A DNA stretch of 64,000 nucleotides from an uncultured Ruminococcus sp. (GTDB taxonomy: Bacteria > Bacillota > Clostridia > Oscillospirales > Acutalibacteraceae), in NCBI GenBank assembly GCA_900539465.1, contig UQCF01000011.1:19708-83707 (forward strand), in the 5' to 3' direction. Position 1 is the stretch's first letter, and every line of letters starts with the position of its first letter. The position numbers were made by a program, and so were the translations under genes. This document shows, piece by piece, positions 40,726 through 49,848 of this stretch. The notes beneath the pieces are model-generated. The model was not told where the DNA came from. It ran no database searches and saw only the letters and a list, made by a program, of their open reading frames with translations.

Positions 40726-42449
40726 TATTCAACACCGATAAAGCCTTTCATGCATTTGCTGATTTCATCGGTAAGCCTCTGCGCATCTTCACGGTCTTTG
40801 CCGACTGCGGTTACATAAACCTTAATCTTAGGCTCTGTGCCTGAGGGACGGATTATTGCCGAGTTGCCGCCCGGCAGCGAGAATGCGAGCACGTTTGACT
40901 TGGGCAGAGTAATTTTCTCCTGAGCGCCGCTCTTTGTGTCGGTCGAAACGCCGGTGAGATAATCGCTGACCTTTGTTACCTCAAGGCCCGCAATCTCTTT
41001 GGGCGGGTTTGCACGCAGAGAGGACATAATATTTTTCATTTTATCCATACCCTCTGCGCCGGCAAAAGCAAAGTTCAAAAGAGTATTCAGATACATGCCG
41101 TATTTCTTGTAAATATCCTGCATTACGCGATAGAGGTTTTTGCCCTCTTTCTCTTTGTAGTAAGCAGCCATTTCACAAACGAGAGAAGCGCCGTTCACGG
41201 CATCCTTATCGCGTGCGTGAATACCCGTGAGGTAGCCGTAGCTCTCCTCCATACCGAGGACGAAATTATCGGCCTCGCCCTTGCTCTCAAGCTCTGTTAC
41301 AAGCTCGCCTATATACTTAAAGCCCGTGAGAAGATTGTATATTTTGCAGTTATAATCTTTTGCAACTTTTTCTATAAGGTTTGTGGTAACAATCGTTTTG
41401 ATTATTGCCGGGTCTTTGGGCAGAGTGCCCTGCTCTTTTCTGCAAGAGAGAAGATACTGCGAGAGCATAACGCCGACTTCGTTGCCTGTCATGAGCTTAT
41501 ACTCGCCGCCGTCGTTAACCGCAATGCCTACGCGGTCACAATCGGGGTCGGTTGCAAGCAAAAGGTCGCCGCCGATTTCTTCCGCAAGCTTAATCGCCTC
41601 TTCAAAAGCCTGGCGGATTTCGGGGTTCGGGTACGGGCAGGTCGGGAAGTGACCGTCGGGATTTTCCTGTGAGGGGACTACCGTAACATCTTTAAAGCCC
41701 ATTCTTGAAAGTACGGTGCGAACGGGCTTGTTGCCTGTGCCGTTAAGGGGAGTGTAGATAATTTTAAGGTCGCTCTTTTTGCTGACCTCGGGGTTTATGC
41801 ACTCGCCGAGAACAGCTTTGTAAAACTCCTCATAAACGTCATTGCCGATATACTCTATCATGCCGTTTTTGATACCCTCGTCAAACGCGAGCTTTTTAAC
41901 GCCCGTGAACATATCAACCTTTTGAATGTAGCCGTATGTTTTTGCCGCGCCCTCGTCGGTCATCTGATAGCCGTGGGGATCGTAGCACTTAAAGCCGTTA
42001 TACTGCGAGGGGTTGTGGCTTGCGGTTATAACAATACCCGAACTGCACAAGAAATGTCTGACTGCAAAAGAGAGCATCGGTGTGGGAACAAGCTCGGGAT
42101 AAAAATAAACTTTTATTCCGTTGCCTGCAAGAACCTCTGCCGCGCCTTTTGCAAAAACATCAGAGTTTATGCGCGAATCGTGAGCTATTGCAACGCTCGG
42201 CGAGTCAAACTCCGCGTTGAGATAATCGGCGAGACCCTGTGTTGCCTGGTTGACGGTAAAGACATTCATTCTGTTTGTGCCTGCGCCGATAACTCCGCGC
42301 AGTCCGCCTGTGCCGAACTCAAGATTTTTGTAGAAGCGGTCAAGAATTTCATCATCTTTGCCCTCGACCGATACAAGCTCGTCATAAATCTCTTTTTCAT
42401 CTTTGGTGTTATTGAGCCAAAGAGAATAAAGTTCTTTGATATTGTTCAT
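40725..42449 (-). CDS. pgcA: Phosphoglucomutase/phosphomannomutase
   Basis: A 574-residue alpha-D-phosphohexomutase interconverting glucose-1-phosphate and glucose-6-phosphate, which feeds wall polysaccharide and glycogen synthesis. Motifs: RGVIGAGTNRMNVFTV, the phospho-serine loop GIVITASHNPSQYNGFK, the metal-binding DPDCDRVG, the sugar-specificity GMEESYGYL, and the phosphate-binding SGTEPKIKVYV near the end. The ATG at 42449 has AAAGGTGG at good distance; a TTG-type extension upstream has no SD. It is the last large gene of the operon from 46626. Confidence 0.95.
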   Translation of the reverse strand: MNNIKELYSLWLNNTKDEKEIYDELVSVEGKDDEILDRFYKNLEFGTGGLRGVIGAGTNRMNVFTVNQATQGLADYLNAEFDSPSVAIAHDSRINSDVFAKGAAEVLAGNGIKVYFYPELVPTPMLSFAVRHFLCSSGIVITASHNPSQYNGFKCYDPHGYQMTDEGAAKTYGYIQKVDMFTGVKKLAFDEGIKNGMIEYIGNDVYEEFYKAVLGECINPEVSKKSDLKIIYTPLNGTGNKPVRTVLSRMGFKDVTVVPSQENPDGHFPTCPYPNPEIRQAFEEAIKLAEEIGGDLLLATDPDCDRVGIAVNDGGEYKLMTGNEVGVMLSQYLLSCRKEQGTLPKDPAIIKTIVTTNLIEKVAKDYNCKIYNLLTGFKYIGELVTELESKGEADNFVLGMEESYGYLTGIHARDKDAVNGASLVCEMAAYYKEKEGKNLYRVMQDIYKKYGMYLNTLLNFAFAGAEGMDKMKNIMSSLRANPPKEIAGLEVTKVSDYLTGVSTDTKSGAQEKITLPKSNVLAFSLPGGNSAIIRPSGTEPKIKVYVTAVGKDREDAQRLTDEISKCMKGFIGVE

Positions 42450-42481
42450 AAATATGCCACCTTTATAAAAATTTGCTTTGT

Positions 42482-43120
42482 TTATTTCTTTTTGCACTTG
42501 ACCTTATTTTTTGTGAACGCAGTCACAAACATACCCGTCAGCGCACCGGCAGAGCCGAGAATCAGATCTACCATTGTATCTATAAGCCCCGACTCACTGT
42601 TATATGCCGAGTTTTGCAGGTTAAGACCATAGAGCTTATCCATGGTAAACTCATAATATTCCCACGCGATTGTTATGGTAACCGCAAAACACAGCGCAAA
42701 AAGCGATGCGAGCGCCGGGCTTATTTTTTTATCTTTAGGCTGTTTTGACTGTATCACAACAGCCAGTTCATAGCCGCCTGCCGCCGCAATAAACCCTGCA
42801 AAAAAGTGCTCGGGTACATCAATATAATCAAAGCTTGTGAACTTATTGACCGTGGTACCCACCACAACGCCGAATGCTATGAAGCAGTTGAGATAGGTCA
42901 TTATCGAATACGGCACTTTTGTTATAAAGCTTTTGCCGCCGAAAAGCTGAAACATATCCCACAAATGGGTAAAGATTATTGCGAATATCGCTTCAAGAAA
43001 TTCTGTTGTATATCCGAGAAACAGCAGGACCGTTCCCCAAATAAAAAGCGCAGCTCTGCATACCCACCATGTCACCTGATGCGAAGCCGGAATTGTCTGT
43101 ATTCGGTTTAGCTTTTTCAT
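42482..43120 (-). CDS. YjdF-like (DUF2238) integral membrane protein
   Basis: A 212-residue protein with about six transmembrane helices. HFFAGFIAAAGGYELAV, TITIAWEYYEFTMD and SGLIDTMVDLILGSAGALTG match the pattern of the DUF2238/YjdF family (WE-xE and DTxxD motifs in the membrane). The function of the family is unknown. It ends in a short basic tail and lies in a tightly spaced operon between a YtvI-type permease and pgm. Confidence 0.72.
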   Translation of the reverse strand: MKKLNRIQTIPASHQVTWWVCRAALFIWGTVLLFLGYTTEFLEAIFAIIFTHLWDMFQLFGGKSFITKVPYSIMTYLNCFIAFGVVVGTTVNKFTSFDYIDVPEHFFAGFIAAAGGYELAVVIQSKQPKDKKISPALASLFALCFAVTITIAWEYYEFTMDKLYGLNLQNSAYNSESGLIDTMVDLILGSAGALTGMFVTAFTKNKVKCKKK

Positions 43121-43147
43121 TAAATGCAGACCACCTTAAATATTTGT

Positions 43148-44392
43148 TTATTGTTCTTTGCTTTTTGCCTGAGCCTTTTCTTCCGCCTCGTCCTCGGCTT
43201 CGACCTCTGCCTTAACCTCGGCGTCGGATTCAATCTTATTGTTCCAAAGATGAAGAACACCCTCGTCATTAAGACGTTTGACCATTATAAGAATTATCGG
43301 CAAAAGGAAAAGTCCGATAAATCCGAAAAGCTGAGTGCCGATATACATTGCCGCAATGGTGAGAACCGGGGGCAATCCGAGCTTGTCGGCAACGAGCTTC
43401 GGCTCAATAAACTGGCGCAGAACCGTGATTATCACATAGAGAATGAGCAAGCCTATGCCGAGCGAAATTTTGCCTGTGATGAGGCTGTAAATTGCCCACG
43501 GAATAAGCACCGTACCTGTGCCGAGAACAGGGATAATATCAATTATACACGTCAGTATGGATATGGGAATAATATATCCGCTTGTGTAGATGTTTGCAAA
43601 TTTCATTATATAAAGGCCGATTGCAACCTCCGAAAAGGTTATAAACATTATTGTGCCGTATGCCTTTATAAGACCGCGAAGGGTTGAGAAAAGAAGGTGC
43701 TTGCTCTTTGAGAGCGCAACTCTGCTGCGAGGTTTGAGCTGACTTTTTAAAAAGCCCACAAGTCTGTCATAATCCGAAGCCATGAAGCAGGAGGATACAA
43801 CGGTTATAAGAGAAGCTATCATTATTGACGGAATTTCTTTTACTACGTTCCACACTCCGCCGCCGATGGGTGAAATCAAAGATTTAAAGTTAAATGTTTC
43901 GCTGTCCGAGGCAGATTTTACCAAAACGCTTGCCGCCTCGCCCGCTGTCAGCTCTTTAAATCGCTCCGTACCGTCTGCTATCGAAGATGCCAGCTTATGC
44001 TCCAGAGTATCCGGCAAAAAGGCAATGACCTTTAACAGCCAGTTTTCTATATTCTCAACAAAGGTCGGGAAGTCGTTTATTTTTTCTGTTAAAAACGAGA
44101 CAAAATCGCTTATGCTTGTGACGATTTTAGCACCGAGGAGCGAAACAAGCCCCGCTAAAATCAAATAGACGAGCATGACAAAAGCCGTTGAAATAATTTT
44201 TTTGCCTTTTCCGATTTTTTTATAGCACCTGTTAGTCGGCTTTTGAACTATCATCGCTATAAAAAACGCTATAATAAACGGAAAAACTGCGCCCATGCAA
44301 TATTTTATAAAAAGGTATGATAACCCGAGAATTATCGCAACATAAACAAAGTTTATAATTTTTCCGAGTCTTTTTTGAACGGCAGGGGTCAT
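43148..44392 (-). CDS. AI-2E/YtvI-family membrane transporter
   Basis: A 414-residue protein with seven to eight transmembrane helices. The C-terminal half carries ISILTCIIDIIPVLGTGTVLIPWAI-type sequence (cut here), VLRQFIEPKLVADKLGLPP and GFIGLFLLPIILIMVKRL, the signature of the AI-2E (DUF20) family. The N-terminal helices with PFIIAFFIAMIVQKP fit the YtvI subgroup of sporulating bacteria. The protein ends in a 25-residue charged tail of Glu, Ala and Lys. The substrate is unknown. In the same operon as a glycosyltransferase and pgm. Confidence 0.82.
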   Translation of the reverse strand: MTPAVQKRLGKIINFVYVAIILGLSYLFIKYCMGAVFPFIIAFFIAMIVQKPTNRCYKKIGKGKKIISTAFVMLVYLILAGLVSLLGAKIVTSISDFVSFLTEKINDFPTFVENIENWLLKVIAFLPDTLEHKLASSIADGTERFKELTAGEAASVLVKSASDSETFNFKSLISPIGGGVWNVVKEIPSIMIASLITVVSSCFMASDYDRLVGFLKSQLKPRSRVALSKSKHLLFSTLRGLIKAYGTIMFITFSEVAIGLYIMKFANIYTSGYIIPISILTCIIDIIPVLGTGTVLIPWAIYSLITGKISLGIGLLILYVIITVLRQFIEPKLVADKLGLPPVLTIAAMYIGTQLFGFIGLFLLPIILIMVKRLNDEGVLHLWNNKIESDAEVKAEVEAEDEAEEKAQAKSKEQ

Positions 44393-44406
44393 ATATATAT
44401 ATCTCC

Positions 44407-45123
44407 TTAACCTAATTTTTCTCTTATTTTTTTTATGTTTTCGCCGCCGATTATTTTAATTATTTTTCGTTTAATGCCGGTTTTTATTCTTGTGCTTTTC
44501 GGCAGCCATGAGAGCGTGAAATGATGAATGGAATAACTGTCGTCTGTGATGTAATTTATGCCGTTGATATAGTCGTATGGACTGAAAAACGTGCGCGGAT
44601 AAATTTTTATATATCCGTCAACGGTCTGCTCTTTGTCGTTGCGCTCAAGCCCTTTTTCTTCGAGAAGTCTTGTGAGCAAAAGGACGTTTGTGTCGCTGTA
44701 TTTTGTGCCGTCTTCATTTAAATATGCGGCGTTTTCGTAGTGTGCCATATATTCTTTTAAAATCGGTGCGCCTTTTTGTGCGCCCATAACGCAGGTGCCG
44801 ACAAACGCCTTTTCTTCAAAGCCGACAAAAAATTCATCGCTTAAAAAACGGTCAAAGCTTTTAAGAACCTCAACGTCTGTGTCAAAATATATTCCGCCGT
44901 TTTCATAAAGAGCCTTTGCACGCGCATAGTCGCTGACAAATGCAAAATTGCGCGCTTCATAAGCCTCTTTGACAAAGCGGCAGCAGCCGACGTCAAAGTT
45001 TTTTTCATTCCATTCTATTATTTTATAATCCGGCAAAAACTTCTTCCATGTCTCTATGCACTTTTGCGTAAGCTTTGGCTTTTCGCCCTCGCCGAACCAG
45101 CAGTAGTGAATGATTTTTTCCAT
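44407..45123 (-). CDS. Glycosyltransferase with DxD motif (GT32/OCH1-like)
   Basis: A 238-residue protein with KIIHYCWFGEGEKP at the start, FAFVSDYARAKALYENGGIY and the DxD metal site YFDTDVEV. This is the pattern of the glycosyltransferase sugar-binding (DXD) family of capsular and OCH1-type enzymes. It probably transfers a sugar from a nucleotide donor onto a surface glycan in the cytoplasm. It has no signal peptide or transmembrane helix; the basic C-terminus may touch the membrane. pgm in the same operon could supply sugar-1-phosphate. Confidence 0.88.
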   Translation of the reverse strand: MEKIIHYCWFGEGEKPKLTQKCIETWKKFLPDYKIIEWNEKNFDVGCCRFVKEAYEARNFAFVSDYARAKALYENGGIYFDTDVEVLKSFDRFLSDEFFVGFEEKAFVGTCVMGAQKGAPILKEYMAHYENAAYLNEDGTKYSDTNVLLLTRLLEEKGLERNDKEQTVDGYIKIYPRTFFSPYDYINGINYITDDSYSIHHFTLSWLPKSTRIKTGIKRKIIKIIGGENIKKIREKLG

Positions 45124-45147
45124 AACGCCCTCCGTAAAAACGCAGCA

Positions 45148-45549
45148 TTATTTTGCGCCGAGCAAATATTTTTCTGCCATTTCGCAGGCATGGGCAATGC
45201 AGCCGTCACAGGATATTTTTTTGCCCGATTTTATCTCGTTGCAATTCACCGCGCCGCAAAATTCTCTGAAATCAGCAACCATTGCCTTTGAGTCGGCATA
45301 AGTCGTCATTTTTGTTTTGGGTCCGTTTTCGGTGTCGCCGTCGGAATCTTTAAGCCCCGCAAGCATAACGCAGCCCGAGAGTGCGCCGCAGGTCGAATTA
45401 AATCCGCCCATTCCGCCGCCGAAGCCCTCTGCGGCACGCATAGCGGTTTTTTCGTCCATATCAAACATATCGCAATATGCCATTACAACTGCCTGCGCAC
45501 AGTTAAAGCCCTTGTGATGAAGCTCAATGGCTTTGTCAAGTCTTTCCAT
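45148..45549 (-). CDS. C_GCAxxG_C_C family redox-type protein
   Basis: A 133-residue protein with spaced cysteines. FNCAQAVVMAYCD, then GGGMGGFNSTCGALSGCVML, FCGAVNCNEI and SCDGCIAHACEMAEKYL match the C_GCAxxG_C_C family seen in anaerobes. The conserved Cys/Gly pattern suggests redox or metal binding, but no activity is assigned. It lies between a secreted BIG2 protein and a glycosyltransferase in one operon. Confidence 0.88.
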   Translation of the reverse strand: MERLDKAIELHHKGFNCAQAVVMAYCDMFDMDEKTAMRAAEGFGGGMGGFNSTCGALSGCVMLAGLKDSDGDTENGPKTKMTTYADSKAMVADFREFCGAVNCNEIKSGKKISCDGCIAHACEMAEKYLLGAK

Positions 45550-45564
45550 AGTGTCCTCCGTTTA

Positions 45565-46626
45565 TCAGTACCAGATCCAGCCGAATAAAAGAATTTTTAT
45601 AAGCCACTGACCGAACGTGTAGTCAACCGTAACCTTGCAATCTGCCGAAAATCCGCCGTAAGAGGCTGTGATTGTTGCCGTACCCTTGCCCTTTGCGGTG
45701 ACTTTGCCGTTTTGGTCAACTGCCGCAATTTTGGGGTCGGAGCTTGACCATATAGCCTTTGCACCCGAAACGCCCTTGACCTCGGCTGTGAGAGTTTGCG
45801 TAGATTTATAATTCATTTTAAGCTCTTTTTGAGAAACGCTTATGCCCTTTGCGTTTTTGCTGCAAACCACAAAATTGAGCTTGGCTGCGGAAACGTCAAA
45901 GCTTATTTTGCTGTCGTAAGTTTTTTCGCTGCCGAGCAGGTCTTTGTTTTTATAAAGACCGAGGAAGAAGTAGCCCGTCTGATTTTCGGGAGTTCTCATG
46001 TCGTCCTTAGTCATAAAGATTGTGCCCGTTGAGCCGATTTTGGCGTTTTGCTTAACATAAACAGGCACGGTCACAAGGTCGCTGTTTACTTTTGCAACAG
46101 CCTCTGTGGTGATGCTCACATTGGGGTACATTATAACAGAATAAAATTCGGTTGAGTCTTTTTTGCTCTGCGACCATGAATCGGGGTAATTTTTCTTTTT
46201 AAAGCTGTCAACCATTTTTGAGAACGGTGCGCCGTTGCCCTTGCAAATGCTCGAATAGTTGCCGTTCTTATCCCAAATGTAGCAGTTGCCCGATTGATTT
46301 GTGGAAGTAAAAATGTTGTTGTCATAAAAGAAGTGAGCCGAGAGGCTGCCTGCATAATATGACGAGCCTGTTTTAAGGTGCATGGTTACCCAAACCACCT
46401 GACCGGGATAAACCGGTATAACCGAGTCATCCGAAGTATAAACGGTTTTGTTGGGCGCATTGAGATAATTGTTTTTGTCTGCCGCCTGGCTGCTTGAAGA
46501 CGCGTTTAAAACGGACGCTTTGAGCGACCATGTTGCCTTGTAGGCGTCGGACGCGGCAAACGAAGCGATAGAAAGCGTGCTCAAAAGCATAAGCACAAGC
46601 AAAAAGATTGCAGTTATTTTTTTCAT
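45565..46626 (-). CDS. Secreted protein with N-terminal beta domain, BIG2 domain and hydrophobic C-terminus
   Basis: A 353-residue protein. The signal peptide ends TLSIASFAAS. Residues about 55-250 form a beta-rich domain (VVWVTMHLKTGSSYYAGSLS, HFFYDNNIF) with a cohesin-like pattern that I cannot assign firmly. Residues about 258-335 are a bacterial Ig-like BIG2 domain (LTAEVKGVSGAKAIWSSSDP, NGKVTAKGKGTATITASYGG). The last 18 residues, FGQWLIKILLFGWIWY and the preceding turn, are hydrophobic and aromatic, without LPxTG. GGGAGG precedes the ATG and a promoter lies at 46667-46695. It is the first gene of the operon leading to pgm. Confidence 0.8.
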   Translation of the reverse strand: MKKITAIFLLVLMLLSTLSIASFAASDAYKATWSLKASVLNASSSSQAADKNNYLNAPNKTVYTSDDSVIPVYPGQVVWVTMHLKTGSSYYAGSLSAHFFYDNNIFTSTNQSGNCYIWDKNGNYSSICKGNGAPFSKMVDSFKKKNYPDSWSQSKKDSTEFYSVIMYPNVSITTEAVAKVNSDLVTVPVYVKQNAKIGSTGTIFMTKDDMRTPENQTGYFFLGLYKNKDLLGSEKTYDSKISFDVSAAKLNFVVCSKNAKGISVSQKELKMNYKSTQTLTAEVKGVSGAKAIWSSSDPKIAAVDQNGKVTAKGKGTATITASYGGFSADCKVTVDYTFGQWLIKILLFGWIWY

Positions 46627-46666
46627 AAAACAGTCCTCCCTTTAATTTTTAAATTATACCGATTTT

Positions 46667-46695
46667 ATTATAGCATTACTCTGCCGTAAAAACAA
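46667..46695 (-). promoter_or_regulatory. Promoter of the BIG2-to-pgm operon
   Basis: On the minus strand TTGTTT (46690-46695), a 17-base spacer, TATAAT (46667-46672). A second TATAAT-like word lies about 12 bases downstream. Confidence 0.55.
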
Positions 46696-46704
46696 TAAAA
46701 TAAT

Positions 46705-48858
46705 TTAATTAGGTTTTTTCATCGTCAGAGCGATACGTCCTTTTTTCTCGTCCACAGAGAGCACCCAAACCGTAACCACCTGACCGACCTTGAGCACCTC
46801 GGACGGATGCTTTATAAATCTGTTCGTTATTTGCGAGATGTGCACCAGTCCGTCCTGATGAACGCCGATGTCAACAAACGCGCCGAAGTCGATAACATTC
46901 CGCACCGTGCCTTTAAGCTCCATGCCGGGTTTAAGGTCCGACATATCCATAACATCGGAGCGAAGCATGGGCGGCGGCAATTCGTCACGCGGGTCTCTGC
47001 CCGGGCGTGAAAGCTCTTTTATAATATCCTCCAATGTCGGCAGACCTATGCCGAGCTTTTCGGAGAGCTCCGCCTTGTTCAGGCGGTCAGTTTTTTCTTT
47101 GATTTCTTTTAAATCGGCAGAAGCCCCCGTTGAATTAAATCCGCACATCTCTAAAAGCTCTTTTGCCGCTTTGTAGCTTTCGGGGTGAACGCCCGTGTTG
47201 TCAAGAATATTTTTGCTCTCGGGTACACGCAAAAATCCGGCGCACTGCTGAAATGCTTTTTCACCGAGCTTGTTTACTTTTTTGAGCTGAGTTCTCGAAG
47301 TAAAAGTGCCGTTCTCTTCTCTGTAAGATACAATGTTTTTTGCAACCGTTGAGTTCACACCCGCAACTCTTGAAAGAAGTGAGGGCGAAGCGGTGTTGAG
47401 GTCAACGCCGACGCTGTTTACCGCGTCCTCAACAACGCCGTCAAGTGCGTTTTCAAGCTCTTTTTTCGGCATATCGTGCTGATACTGACCTACGCCTATG
47501 GCTTTCGGGTCAATTTTAACAAGCTCCGCGAGCGGGTCCTGCAAACGTCTTGCAATCGAAACCGCGCTCCTTAGCGAAACGTCATACTGCGGAAATTCCT
47601 CTGCCGCAAGCTTTGAAGCGGAATACACCGACGCGCCCGCCTCGCTGACCACCATATAGCCGGCAGAAGAGCCGATTTCTTTTAAAAGAGATGCGGTGAA
47701 AATCTCAGTCTCTTTAGATGCCGTGCCGTTGCCTATGGCAATTATCTCAACGCCGTATTTTTTGATAAAAGAAGCTATCAGTTCCTTTGCCTCTTGCTGC
47801 TTGCGCTCGGAGTGTGTTATATACGCAACGCCTGTATCAAGCACTCTGCCCGTTGCGTCAACCACCGCAACCTTGCAGCCTGTGCGGTAGCCCGGGTCAA
47901 GACCGAGTGCGACCTTGCCCTTTACCGGCGGCTGCAGCAAAAGCTCTTTAAGGTTTTGAGAAAATACTTTTATCGCGTCCGCCGCGGCTTTTTCGGTCAA
48001 AGACGAACGTATTTCTCTTTCGACCGATGGATAAATCAGCCTTGTATAAGCGTCTTCACCCGCTTCTCTCACCGTTTCGGTGCAGGGCGAATTGCCGGAT
48101 AAAAGCGTTTCGCTTGTGATTACGTTTGCCGCCTTTACACTGTCGAGAGTAACGGATACTTTTAAAAATCCCTCGCGCTCGCCGCGGTCTATCGCAAGCA
48201 CTCTGTGCCCCGCGATTTTAGAGACAGGCTGTGAAAAATCATAATACTGTGCATAAACGCTGTCTTTTTCTTCGTCCGCCGCTTTTGAAATAACTTCACC
48301 CGAAACGGTAAAAAGATTTCTGAGCCTGCGGCGAATATCCGCATTGTCCGAAATATCCTCGGCGATAATATCCTTTGCGCCTTGGAGTGCGTCCTCGGGT
48401 GTTTCAACGCCGTTTTCACTGTTTACAAAGTCCGCCGCAAGAACAAGCGGCTCGGCGGAGTCTTCTTTTTGCTCCGTAATCATTTGAGCAAGCGGTTCAA
48501 GTCCCTTTTCTCTTGCAACCGAGGCTCTTGTGCGCCTTTTGGGCTTGTACGGACGGTATATATCCTCTATTTCGGCAAGGGTCTGTGCCTTTTCGAGAGC
48601 GAGAGAAATTTCTTCGGTCATTTTCTCCTGCGAGTCAATGGACGAAAATACTTCTTCCTTGCGCTTTTCGAGGTTCCTTAAATATTCAAGTCTTTCGGAT
48701 ATTTCTCTCAAAGTCTGGTCGTCCAGTGTGCCGTGCGCCTCTTTGCGGTACCTTGCGATAAACGGAATCGTGTTGCCGTCGTCTATGAGCGCGGCGGTGT
48801 TCTCAACCTGCCAGCGTTTGAGTGAAAATTCCTGCGTGATAATGCCTATTATATCCAT
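46705..48858 (-). CDS. tex: Tex-family RNA-binding transcription accessory protein
   Basis: A 717-residue protein with the Tex layout. The helical N-terminus holds IPFIARYRKEAHGTLDDQTL and DIYRPYKPKRRTRASVAREK. The YqgF/RNase H-like domain has VALGLDPGYRTGCKVAVVD. A helix-hairpin-helix region follows (SPSLLSRVAGVNSTVAKNIV), and the C-terminal S1 domain reads GTVRNVIDFGAFVDIGVHQD. Tex binds nucleic acids and affects transcription and stress tolerance in several bacteria. It lies 12 bases downstream of dnaI, so it is probably in the same transcript. Confidence 0.95.
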   Translation of the reverse strand: MDIIGIITQEFSLKRWQVENTAALIDDGNTIPFIARYRKEAHGTLDDQTLREISERLEYLRNLEKRKEEVFSSIDSQEKMTEEISLALEKAQTLAEIEDIYRPYKPKRRTRASVAREKGLEPLAQMITEQKEDSAEPLVLAADFVNSENGVETPEDALQGAKDIIAEDISDNADIRRRLRNLFTVSGEVISKAADEEKDSVYAQYYDFSQPVSKIAGHRVLAIDRGEREGFLKVSVTLDSVKAANVITSETLLSGNSPCTETVREAGEDAYTRLIYPSVEREIRSSLTEKAAADAIKVFSQNLKELLLQPPVKGKVALGLDPGYRTGCKVAVVDATGRVLDTGVAYITHSERKQQEAKELIASFIKKYGVEIIAIGNGTASKETEIFTASLLKEIGSSAGYMVVSEAGASVYSASKLAAEEFPQYDVSLRSAVSIARRLQDPLAELVKIDPKAIGVGQYQHDMPKKELENALDGVVEDAVNSVGVDLNTASPSLLSRVAGVNSTVAKNIVSYREENGTFTSRTQLKKVNKLGEKAFQQCAGFLRVPESKNILDNTGVHPESYKAAKELLEMCGFNSTGASADLKEIKEKTDRLNKAELSEKLGIGLPTLEDIIKELSRPGRDPRDELPPPMLRSDVMDMSDLKPGMELKGTVRNVIDFGAFVDIGVHQDGLVHISQITNRFIKHPSEVLKVGQVVTVWVLSVDEKKGRIALTMKKPN

Positions 48859-48870
48859 GCTTTAGCCCTT

Positions 48871-49848
48871 TCAATAAGTCTGTTTTGTTTTTATTTGGCG
48901 AATATCCGTTCCCTCAAATTTTAAAAGGGTGTATTCGCTGAGTATTCTTGAAGCAACCCTTTGAGTGTATGCGCTCTCAATTTGTTTGAGTGAAAGATTT
49001 GTGCTTATAACCGTCGGCTTACCCGAGAGCCGGCGCGAGTTTATAATGTTATAAACCGCCGCGGTGGTGAATTGCGTGGAAAACTCCGCGCCGAGGTCGT
49101 CAAGAATCAAAAGGTCGCAGTCTATGAGGCTTTCCTCCGTGCCGGCGCGCTCGGATCTGCCGAATTTTTCGTTTTCGAGCTTATTCAAAATGTTTTGCGC
49201 CGAGGCATAAATAACGCCGTAGCCTTTGCCTATGACCTGACCTGCTATTGCAAGAGAAAGGTGAGTTTTGCCGAGCCCCGTGCCGCCGTACATCAAAATA
49301 CTCGGCGAGCGGCGGTCAAAATCATCGGCATAATTTTTGCAAAATTCAAAAACCGCTCTCATGCGTTCCCTGTCCGATATTCCGTCGGAGCCGTCGCTGT
49401 AATAACGAAGGTCAAAATTATCAAACCTGCATTTATCAAGAGGGAAGTGACCGCACAGTTTTTCATAAGCCATTGACCTTAAAATAAGCTTTTGGCAGCG
49501 GCACATTTTACCGTCCTTAAAGCCCTTGTCGTTACAAATAGGGCAGGTGTATTTTATTTTTAAATAGTCCTCGGGGAAGCCGTTCTGCTTTAACAGCTCC
49601 GCCCTTTTCTTTTGTGCGTCAAGGTTAATTTTTTCAAGCTTTTTTATGTATGCGGCAGAGTCCTCACCCATGCCGAGCGCCTTTATTGCGGCAAGACCCG
49701 CCGCGGCCATCTCCTGCTCAATCTTTACAAGCTCCGGGCATTTGGCGATTGCCTCATCGTGGCGCATTTGCTGTTTTTGCTCCGCGTCTTTTCGTCTGCG
49801 CTCAAGCTCGCGGCGCGCCTTTTCGTATTCGGCTGTTGTATATGTCAT
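48871..49848 (-). CDS. dnaI: DnaI/DnaC-type helicase loader ATPase
   Basis: A 325-residue AAA+ protein. The N-terminal half includes a zinc-binding cluster (CPICNDKGFKDGKMCRCQKL); the ATPase core has Walker A MYGGTGLGKTHLSLAIAG, Walker B LLILDDLGAEF, and sensor PTVISTNLSL with the RVASRIL arginine finger region. It loads the replicative helicase. Its start overlaps the dnaD-like gene by four bases, the standard Clostridia pair. Confidence 0.93.
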   Translation of the reverse strand: MTYTTAEYEKARRELERRRKDAEQKQQMRHDEAIAKCPELVKIEQEMAAAGLAAIKALGMGEDSAAYIKKLEKINLDAQKKRAELLKQNGFPEDYLKIKYTCPICNDKGFKDGKMCRCQKLILRSMAYEKLCGHFPLDKCRFDNFDLRYYSDGSDGISDRERMRAVFEFCKNYADDFDRRSPSILMYGGTGLGKTHLSLAIAGQVIGKGYGVIYASAQNILNKLENEKFGRSERAGTEESLIDCDLLILDDLGAEFSTQFTTAAVYNIINSRRLSGKPTVISTNLSLKQIESAYTQRVASRILSEYTLLKFEGTDIRQIKTKQTY